DNA of 12,809 nt from the NCBI GenBank assembly GCA_013416795.1, contig RQSC01000397.1, forward strand, positions 81,327-94,135, in the 5' to 3' direction. Numbering within the stretch: position 1 is the stretch's first letter; the number at the start of each line of letters is the position of its first letter. Of this stretch, positions 6,609-12,809 are shown in pieces. The notes beneath the pieces are model-generated. The model made no database searches and was not told the origin of the DNA. It saw only the letters and a list, made by a program, of their open reading frames with translations. Origin of the DNA: Prasinococcaceae sp. CCMP 1430 (taxonomy: Eukaryota; Prasinodermophyta; Palmophyllophyceae; Prasinococcales; Prasinococcaceae). A program made the position numbers and the translations under genes.

Positions 6609-6616
6609 CGGCGGTC

Positions 6617-9600
6617 ATGTCAAGGCCGGGTTCGGACCGCCTGCTGGCGTCGAACGCGAGCGTGCCGGTGTCAGCGTCGCGGCTGCGCGTTGACGCGCCG
6701 GTCGCATCGGCGCGGCCGACGACGCCTGCGCTCGGCGCGCGGCCGTCCGCGCCCTCGCATGCCCCCGCCACGGCGTCGCGCTCGCAAACGGCGATGAGCG
6801 GCCGCCCTGCGACAGCGGTCGCGGCCTCGGGCAGCGGCGTGCCCTCGCGCCCGGGAACCGCACCGGTCAGAAGCCGCAAGGACTTCGGCCCGCTGTCGGG
6901 CGCCGAGCGCCTCAAGGAGATCCGCAAGCGCGAGGCCATGGACGCGCAGAAGGCGCGCGCTGAGAGGATCAACCCCGAGGTGAAGGCGGAGCGCCCCGCA
7001 TTCTGGTCGGACGCAATCAGCGGCATGCCCAAGGAGGGCAAGAAACCTCGCAGCCGCAAGCTCGTCGAGTATGAGGCAAAGCTCAAGCGGGAGAAGAAGG
7101 GTCTGCCGCCGCCAGGCGCAACGCGTGCCGCCGCGGGCACGCTCGAGCGTCTCGAGGGCGACATGAAGCTCGCACTCTCGCGCTTCAAGAAGCCCTTCGA
7201 AGGTTCACGCCAGCTGCTCGTGCAGCGCTTCAGGGAGGCGGACTCGGGAGGCAAGGTACACGAGGGCGGCAAACCAACGGGACTTGTGTCCAAAGATGAG
7301 TTCATTGCCGTGTGGGACTCGTTCGAGGTGCATGTGTCGCGCAAGCAGGCCTTGCAGCTCTTCACCAAGTACGGCATGACGCGGGAGGGCAAGCTGCCAT
7401 ACGAGGTCTTCGCGCGCACGCTGACCACCGGCGCGGCCAAGCTGCTCGGTATGAGCAAAATTCGCAAGGGCGCGTACGAGCCCGACGAGTCCACAGACTT
7501 TCGAGGCAAGATCCTCTACCCGCAGTGCAAGAAGGGCGTTTTCGCTCCCACCTCGTGGAAGCCCGAAGATGGCGAGCGCAGCGGCGAGGTGCCGAAGGCC
7601 GACCTGGAGCTCGAGTTCGTGTACGGCTACGCGGGCCTCTCGAACCTCTCCAACAACATCTATTTCACCGACCGACCTGATGAGATCGTCTACTACACGG
7701 CTGGACTGGGAATCGTGTACAACAAGACCAAGCACGAGCAGCGCTACTTCTGCGGCCACGACGATGACATCACCGCACTGGCAATTCACCCCAACCGCCG
7801 CCTCATGGCGAGCGGTCAGCTAGGCAAGTATCCGCTGGTATGCATCTGGGACAATGACAGCTGCGAGGAGGTGGCTGCGCTCGAGCACCCCGACGGCATG
7901 CGTGGCGTTACGTCGTGTTGCTTCAGCGCGGACGGCACCAAGCTCGTGACTGTCTGCGCCGACAACCCTCACACGGTTTTTGTCTGGGACTGGGTGAAGG
8001 GCAAGGTCATCACCACTGCTGGAGGCTTCCAGGGCGAGCCGCCGCAGGTGTACGGTTGCAAGTGGAACCCCTTCCACGTGTCGGAGATGAAGAAAGTCAA
8101 GGGTGCCGACGGCAACGACGGGCTGGTCAAGTCCTTCCCTCCGGAGCGTCAGAACCAGTTCTTTACGTACGGCGTGAACCATCTTAAGCGGTGGGACTGG
8201 AATAGCCAGAAGGGGCTGTACGAGGCCAAGACGCTCTCGTACACCACCGCGCACCGGCCCTTCGACATTTTGTGCCTTGAGGTGCTGCCAAGTGGCGTGC
8301 TGCTCACCGGCGACATCACCGGCTGCATCGCAGAGTGGGTGGGCGGCAAGTGCGTGCGCCGCGTTCCTGCGCACCGCACCTACGTAGACCCGATCTCGGG
8401 GCACTTGCTGCCGAAGCCCGTCGGAGGGGTATCTAGCTCAAAGCCAAAGGCCAAGAGTGCCACCATCGGCAGCAGCGCGGGCTCGAGGGTCGGCCTGCCC
8501 GCCGCGACTCCGCGCGGCGCGACGGCCGGGAGGCCCAAGCCGGTGCCCGTCGACGACCCAGCAGACGACGGCGACGACGTGGACGACCACAGGGTAGTTC
8601 CGCCTCCGCCCGGTGGCTACGGCGGTCTGCGCTGCCTCCGGCTACGCGCAGATCACCAGATCCTGCTCAGTGCCGGTGCAGACGGCACAATCCACCGATG
8701 GGACGTAAGCGGTGGACGGCTCAAGGGATGGAAGCAAATAGCCAATCCGCCCGAGGAGCCGACGTCGTGGAAGCTGCTCAACCCCACGCCCAAGCCGATG
8801 GGCGCGAAGGAGGGCGAGCCCAAGAGCATAAAGGTCACGACGCCGTACAAGCGCGAAGCGCCGCCGCAGTTCAGGGGCCTCGACTGCCGGCCGGGCTCCA
8901 AGTGCTTCGTCGCTGGCACGAACAAATGCGATATCTGGGAGATCGACGACGACCAGCCGACCACTGCGGTGAAGACATTGATCTACGGCCACACCGCCGA
9001 CCTTTACGGGATAGCGTGGCATCCGCTGCGCCCCAACGTGTTCGCCACAGCCTGCGAGAGCGAGCGCGTGTTTGTGTGGGACGCCGAGGCTCGCGAGCTC
9101 CTGCGCACTTGCTCCATCGGCTACAAGGGGCGCAGCTGCGCTTTCTCATCGGATGGCAAGCACCTGGCTGTGGGCACGCGCTCGGGGCGCGTGCGCGTGC
9201 TCGACGCAGAGACGCTGCAGCCACTGTATGGATTCCAAGACCAATTCAGCGCGGTGGACGAGCTGAAGTACTCACCTGATAACAAATTCCTGGCGGTGGC
9301 CGGGCACGACATGTTCATCGACATCTATGCGACGGGCGCCGAGTACGCCCACGTGGCGCGCTGCTCGGGACACTCGGCGACTGTGAGTCACATCGACTGG
9401 AGCGCAGACTCGAGACTCCTGCAGTCGACGGACAACGCGTACGAGATTCTCTATTGGAACCCAAGGACCGGACGGCAGATCCTCGAGAACCAGCGCGACA
9501 CCAACTGGGCGACTTTCACGTGCATCGTCGGCTACAGCGTGATGGGCATCTGGGAGAGCGGCATGGATGGCACCGATATCAACGCGGTCGATCGCTCGTC

Positions 9601-9943
9601 CACCGGCGAGTATCTGGTGGCGAGCGACGATCTCAGCCACGTGCGGCTTCTGAACTACCCATGCGTAGTGGAGGAGGCGCCGGCCAAGGTGTACAATGGC
9701 CACTCGAGTCACGTGACCAACATTCGCTTCAGCTCGGATGACACATGGGTGTGCTCCGTGGGCTCGCGCGACAGAGCGGTCCTGCAGTGGCGCACGCGCG
9801 GCATCAAGCCGGGCGAGGTGCCGCCAGAGGAAAAGGAGGAGGTGGAGGAGGAGAAGGTTTGGGGCGCGCTCGACGAAACGGGCAAGAACTTCGGCTGGGT
9901 GCGGCCGCCGAAACAGCAGCCGTCGGCGCAGAAGGGGGCGTAG
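6617..9943 (+). CDS. EML: EMAP-like (EML family) microtubule-associated protein: EF-hand-like module, HELP motif, WD40 array
   Basis: Predicted 1108 residues without introns. EML proteins bind tubulin and microtubules through a tandem atypical beta-propeller of HELP motif plus WD repeats. The order is: Ser/Ala/Pro-rich N-terminus (1-85); basic charged region (86-165); an EF-hand-like module (about 184-279), whose first loop is broken by an insertion and whose second (KYGMTREGKLPYEVF) lacks the usual acidic residues, so calcium binding is doubtful; the HELP motif with FVYGYAGLSNLSNNIYF near 334-350, running into the first WD repeat (HDDDITALAIHP, about 381-392); and WD repeats to about 1062. 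A Gly/Pro/Asp-rich linker (about 605-670) interrupts the array between the propeller halves. The tail has an acidic PEEKEEVEEEK stretch (about 1069-1079). The frame is open back to 6269 and another ATG with good context is at 6422, which would add 65 Arg/Gly-rich residues. I prefer 6617 because the added part looks untranslated and contains the G-quadruplex. The gene is divergent from MKS1, consistent with a ciliary or axonemal role, which is inference. Confidence 0.92.
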   Translation: MSRPGSDRLLASNASVPVSASRLRVDAPVASARPTTPALGARPSAPSHAPATASRSQTAMSGRPATAVAASGSGVPSRPGTAPVRSRKDFGPLSGAERLKEIRKREAMDAQKARAERINPEVKAERPAFWSDAISGMPKEGKKPRSRKLVEYEAKLKREKKGLPPPGATRAAAGTLERLEGDMKLALSRFKKPFEGSRQLLVQRFREADSGGKVHEGGKPTGLVSKDEFIAVWDSFEVHVSRKQALQLFTKYGMTREGKLPYEVFARTLTTGAAKLLGMSKIRKGAYEPDESTDFRGKILYPQCKKGVFAPTSWKPEDGERSGEVPKADLELEFVYGYAGLSNLSNNIYFTDRPDEIVYYTAGLGIVYNKTKHEQRYFCGHDDDITALAIHPNRRLMASGQLGKYPLVCIWDNDSCEEVAALEHPDGMRGVTSCCFSADGTKLVTVCADNPHTVFVWDWVKGKVITTAGGFQGEPPQVYGCKWNPFHVSEMKKVKGADGNDGLVKSFPPERQNQFFTYGVNHLKRWDWNSQKGLYEAKTLSYTTAHRPFDILCLEVLPSGVLLTGDITGCIAEWVGGKCVRRVPAHRTYVDPISGHLLPKPVGGVSSSKPKAKSATIGSSAGSRVGLPAATPRGATAGRPKPVPVDDPADDGDDVDDHRVVPPPPGGYGGLRCLRLRADHQILLSAGADGTIHRWDVSGGRLKGWKQIANPPEEPTSWKLLNPTPKPMGAKEGEPKSIKVTTPYKREAPPQFRGLDCRPGSKCFVAGTNKCDIWEIDDDQPTTAVKTLIYGHTADLYGIAWHPLRPNVFATACESERVFVWDAEARELLRTCSIGYKGRSCAFSSDGKHLAVGTRSGRVRVLDAETLQPLYGFQDQFSAVDELKYSPDNKFLAVAGHDMFIDIYATGAEYAHVARCSGHSATVSHIDWSADSRLLQSTDNAYEILYWNPRTGRQILENQRDTNWATFTCIVGYSVMGIWESGMDGTDINAVDRSSTGEYLVASDDLSHVRLLNYPCVVEEAPAKVYNGHSSHVTNIRFSSDDTWVCSVGSRDRAVLQWRTRGIKPGEVPPEEKEEVEEEKVWGALDETGKNFGWVRPPKQQPSAQKGA

Positions 9944-10472
9944 CGGTGCGTGGTTTTCAGCGCCGCGACTTAGTAAGATCGCAGCAGCACATCGCGGACT
10001 ACGGGAGGTCTCGGTGCGAGCGCCCGCGTGCCGTGGGCCCAACCCACAGACGGCCACCTCCTCGCCGCCGCTTGCTCGCCCTTCGCGCCCGGCGCTCGCA
10101 CCCGCACTCGCTCGCGCGCAGAGAGCACCCACCACCACGCACGCAGGCACGCTGTGGATATGGGCGTAGTGGCTGCCCGCACCGCCCCCAGCCCGCGCGA
10201 TGGCAGCGCGCGCGTACGCGTGTGCCTCCGACGCGTCCGCGCGTCGCAGTAGTTACTACTGTACCGTCATAAAAACTCCCCACTCGTCTCGCAATGGCGC
10301 CAGTGCGTGTATTGTGCCAGCCAGTCGCCGATCGATCCTGTTGCCCCGGCGTCGTGAGAAGCCGCGAGCTGTGACGATTGCTGCCCTATGCACAGCGTAT
10401 GCACCACTGGACCTCAAGTCTCTCTGTTGCGCGCGTGGTTGACACGCGCGCACGTGTTGAGAGGCACCTATC
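9944..10472. other. Convergent intergenic region, 3' UTRs of the EML and coiled-coil genes
   Basis: This stretch of 529 bp separates the EML stop codon from the stop codon of the minus-strand coiled-coil gene. Short ORFs here are Arg/Ala/Pro-rich and overlap on both strands, so none is supported. A local drop in GC around 10248-10275 (AGTAGTTACTACT, then CATAAAAAC) is the best candidate for 3'-end signals of the EML transcript. No canonical AATAAA, repeat or RNA gene is recognised. Confidence 0.5.
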
Positions 10473-12794
10473 TCATTTTTGGTCGTCGATGCTGACACCG
10501 GCGCTGGCCGCCAGCTTTACCTTGCCATTTTTGCTTGGGCCGTGCGCCTTGGGCCGCGAGTTGCCCGACGGCCCTTTGGCGGTGCCTGTAGCGCCATTTC
10601 CGGTGGTCACCCTGAGCGCGGCAGCATTGCTGTCAGTGATGACGCTGTCAAATGCGACGGCACCGTCTGTGCGTGAGAGCGAGGCCTCCGCGATGGCCTC
10701 CGCCTGTCGTGCCTCGGCGGCGAGCTTTGCCTCAAGTTCGACTATCGCCATACGACGTGACTCGGCGAGGCTGACGGCTTGGCGGGCGGTGGCGAGCTCT
10801 GAGTCCCTTTGAGCGAGCACTTCCTCCAGCGCTGCGATGCGACGGTCTTTCTCAGCCACCATCTCGCCTGCACGCGCAGCGGCGGCGCTGTCCGAGGACG
10901 AGCGTACGCGCAGCTCGGTGACCTCATCAACGGCTCGCCTCAGCTGCGCCTTGGCGCGCTTCATCGCGACGTCTGCTTGTATCTGCTGTTTGGTCAGATC
11001 CAAAACCTGCTCAGCGAGCGTGCCAGCGGCGATCTGTAGCTCCGTTGTCGTGGCCGCGGTATCCTCTACTGCCGCCCGCGCCTCGTCAAGCTCGGCGCGA
11101 GACCTTTTGAGCTCCTCGGACGCAGCGGATGCCTCAGCGCGCATCGCATCGTACTGCTTGCGCGACTGGCAGAGCTCGTCAGCGTTGTCCTCCGCATCGG
11201 ACTCGAGAGTAGCGATGCGCTCGAGCAGCGCACCGCGCTCCTCCTGTGGGCGCACGTGCGGGCCGGGGTGAGCGCACGAGTGTCAGCAAGGATCGCGGCA
11301 TGGGCGCGCGAGCGCACGCATCGACACGCCAACGTGCGGAGAAGGACTAGTGCGCGCGCGCACACGCACCGCCATGTTGGCCTCCACATCGGTCCTGCGC
11401 TCGATCTCCTCGACGAGTGACTTCACCCTAGATTCGTCTTCATCGCTCGATTCCGACAGTGCGCGAAGCTTCTCCTGCGTCGAGGAGAGCGTGTCGTTTT
11501 GCGTGCGCAGCCAGGCATCCAGAGCCTCAATCTTTGCCCTCAGCTCTTCTTCCGTCTTCTTGGCGCTAGCCTCGCTCTCCTCGGCAGCCGCGAGCGCCTC
11601 GGCGAGTTCCTTGTTGGTTGCCGCGTGCGCAGCGGCCTCCGCTGCGAGTTCCCTTTCACACTTTTCGCGCAGCCTGACCTCAATCGTGAGAGCGGTGGCC
11701 GTGTTGTCGAAAGCGGTCGAGAGTGCCGCCACGCGCTCGCGTGCGTCCGCGAGATCCGCCTCGACGCGCTCGCGTTCCGAGCGCTCCACTACGAGCGATT
11801 CCTCCGTCTTCGCTCGCAGTTCCTCCGTCCTGGACAACAGCGAACGCGTCTCCGAGAGCGAGGCCCGTGTCTCGGACAGTGTGTCCTTCTTCTTCGCCAG
11901 CGCCTCAACCGACGTGGACAGCGCCACCTCCGTCTTGGACAAGAACGACTCCATGTCGGCCAACGCAGCTTTCGCGTCGTCCAACTCGACCTCCAGATCG
12001 TCGTTCCTGGCGTTCATGGCGGCGAGGTCAGCCGACAGCGTCTCATTGGCCGAGCGCAACGCGGCACAGTCGGCTGAGAGCACTCCCGCGCGTGCTACGG
12101 CATCTTCGAGCTCCGAGGCGGTCCTCTGGAGCTCGGCCACGGTGTCTCGGAGGCGGGCCTTCGTGTGGGCGGCATCATCCTCGGCTTTGAGCGCGCGCGT
12201 GATCTCAGTCGCCAGGTTGTCAGAGGTCACGTCAAGGTTTGCCTGCATCGTCTCCGTCACCCTCTCCGCTCGCTTATTTCTCTTCTCACTCTCACCAAGC
12301 AAAGCGGCAGCGAGCACGGCCGCCGCGGCGGCGGAGCCGATGACAAACTTGTTCGGGCCTTCGCCGATGCCAACGCCGGTGTTGGCCGCGGCCGCCGCCT
12401 CGCGCCTGACTCCCTCGGCACCTTTCGGCTCGCCGCGCGGACGCCTGTTGTCGCCGTCTTGTGTGTCGTCGTCGGACGCCGACACCTTGGGCACGCCGGC
12501 GTCCGATGGCGGCCCTTTCGTCTGGGCAATGGCCGTCGCTCCGGCGGGCTGCCGCGGGGCCACCTTCGAGCTCGCGAGCGCCCTCTCCTTGGCCTCGCGC
12601 GCCTTGCGTGCGGCTGCCAGGCGCTCCACAGCAGCGCTGATGTTCTCCGATTCCGCCGTGTCTGCGACACTCCGCCCGGCATCTGTGCGCGTCGCCACCG
12701 CCGCGCGCGCGTCCTCGCCTCCCCCCGAGGGCGCGAGCGCGCCGAACAGCGCCGCGCCAAATCCAAGCAGCGCGTCCCGTCGCGAGGCGCGCAT
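10473..12794 (-). CDS. Two-exon coiled-coil protein with twin-Arg/hydrophobic N-terminus; MFP1-like layout
   Basis: Exon 1 is 12794-11370 and exon 2 is 11243-10473 on the minus strand, giving 731 residues. The N-terminus MRASRRDALLGFGAALFGAL ends in an ARA motif (29-31), resembling a twin-arginine lumen signal or a short signal peptide. A low-complexity acidic/basic stretch follows. A second hydrophobic segment, FVIGSAAAAAVLAAALLG (150-167), is followed at once by charged KRNKR and then an almost continuous Glu/Ala/Leu/Arg coiled coil from about 168 to 660, broken only by an acidic SSDEDES patch (449-455). The last 65 or so residues are Gly/Ser/Lys-rich. Plant MFP1 (thylakoid-anchored, plastid-nucleoid and starch-granule-associated) has the same order: RR signal, hydrophobic anchor, long coiled coil. 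Coiled coils converge easily, so homology is unproven; a Golgi or structural tether is an alternative. A TGA lies immediately 5' of the ATG in frame, so the start is firm unless an unusual upstream exon exists. No algal ER signal plus transit peptide is seen before RR. Only 15 bp of upstream sequence is in the window. Confidence 0.82.
11244..11369 (-). other. Spliceosomal intron (126 bp, phase 0) in the coiled-coil gene
   Basis: On the minus strand the donor is GCG|GTGCGT and the acceptor is CCCACAG|GAG. A CTGAC branch-site match lies with its A about 39 nt before the intron end. Removal joins ...DVEANMA to EERGALL... in phase 0 and keeps the coiled-coil pattern. Without splicing, translation stops at the TGA at 11285-11283, which is part of the branch-site match. 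It is the only intron clearly supported in the window. Confidence 0.85.
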
Positions 12795-12809
12795 TCAGAT
12801 TTTGTAGCA

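Larger units (their letters stand above)
5398..6616. promoter_or_regulatory. Shared divergent intergenic/regulatory region between MKS1 and the EML gene
   Basis: About 1.2 kb lies between the two divergent start codons, or about 1.0 kb if the EML protein starts at 6422. ORFs across it are Arg/Ala/Pro-rich and built from repeats; none looks like a real protein. It holds a GC-alternating run (5587-5607), a 33-bp tandem duplication with an unresolved base, an 18-A run (5813-5830), two copies of an A-rich 17-mer (5989-6005, 6122-6138), mirror GC runs (6161-6188), a perfect palindrome (6225-6244), a purine-rich stretch (about 6391-6465) and a G-quadruplex motif (6587-6608). The A-rich CAAATAAAAAAG elements could act as TATA-like sites in either direction. 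I found no clear RFX X-box by eye. The TSS of neither gene can be placed. Confidence 0.6.

Noticed and set aside
5398-6616. RFX X-box, the usual ciliary promoter site
   Set aside because: No convincing paired GTNRCC/RGYAAC half-sites were seen by eye. A matrix scan could still find a diverged one.
6292-7509. Minus-strand ORF of 405 codons across the EML 5' half
   Set aside because: It is antisense to the EML N-terminal and EF-hand-like region, has Ser/Arg/Pro composition, and no recognisable domain.
9272-10150. Minus-strand ORF of 292 codons at the EML 3' end
   Set aside because: It overlaps well-conserved WD repeats on the other strand and is His/Arg/Ala-rich; treated as a shadow.
10248-10260. 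Small inverted repeat AGTAGT-T-ACTACT as a terminator
   Set aside because: Six-base arms with a 1-nt centre cannot form a useful hairpin, and eukaryotic 3' ends do not rely on one.
11350-12807. Long plus-strand ORF (485 codons), Ser/Ala/Arg-rich, opposite the coiled-coil gene
   Set aside because: Its composition is what antisense of Glu/Leu/Ala/Lys coiled-coil codons gives. The minus strand has a sensible start, heptad-like pattern and a clean intron.
1-12809. Bacterial or viral origin of the window
   Set aside because: MKS1 and EML are eukaryotic ciliary/microtubule families, a canonical spliceosomal intron is present, and there are no ribosome-binding sites, operons or viral hallmark genes.
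1-12809. CRISPR arrays, tRNA or rRNA genes
   Set aside because: No regularly spaced repeats with spacers, cloverleaf-like sequences or rRNA-like conserved blocks were noticed on either strand.

Overview
The window looks like nuclear DNA from a GC-rich, gene-dense, intron-poor ciliated protist, most plausibly a microalga; a haptophyte/pavlophyte-type genome would fit, but that is inference from style and not from any marker gene. The evidence is long GC-rich ORFs with strong G/C third-position bias, no Shine-Dalgarno sites or operons, one clear GT-AG spliceosomal intron with a CTGAC branch site, a MKS1/B9-domain protein, an EMAP-like (HELP plus WD40) protein, and one protein with a possible thylakoid-type targeting sequence. 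No rRNA, tRNA, transposon, CRISPR array or virus-derived gene was recognised.

There are four genes. (1) 205-3291 (+): an unrecognised membrane protein with a Cys-rich N-terminus, about three hydrophobic segments, a Cys-containing loop and a roughly 655-residue disordered tail. Two stretches of that tail show a switch of coding periodicity into another frame. (2) 3454-5397 (-): MKS1, a ciliary transition-zone protein with a B9 domain and an unusual C-terminal extension; it converges with gene 1, leaving only 162 bp between stop codons. (3) About 6617-9943 (+): an EMAP-like (EML family) microtubule-associated protein with a divergent EF-hand-like module, a HELP motif and a long WD40 array. (4) 10473-12794 (-): a two-exon, 731-residue coiled-coil protein with an N-terminal twin-arginine/hydrophobic segment and a second hydrophobic segment, an order reminiscent of plant MFP1. 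Its 3' end converges with the EML gene.

MKS1 and the EML gene are divergent and share a 1.2-kb intergenic region. That region holds a GC-alternating tract, a 33-bp tandem duplication interrupted by the window's only N, an 18-A run, two copies of a 17-bp A-rich motif, a perfect 20-bp palindrome, and a strong G-quadruplex motif ending 8 nt before the likely EML start codon. A ciliary-compartment gene back to back with a microtubule-associated gene suggests co-regulated expression, for example during cilium assembly, but this is not shown by the sequence. I see no convincing new multi-gene system. The points most worth checking are the frame-switch segments in gene 1, the shared ciliary regulatory region, and the MFP1-like architecture of the last gene.
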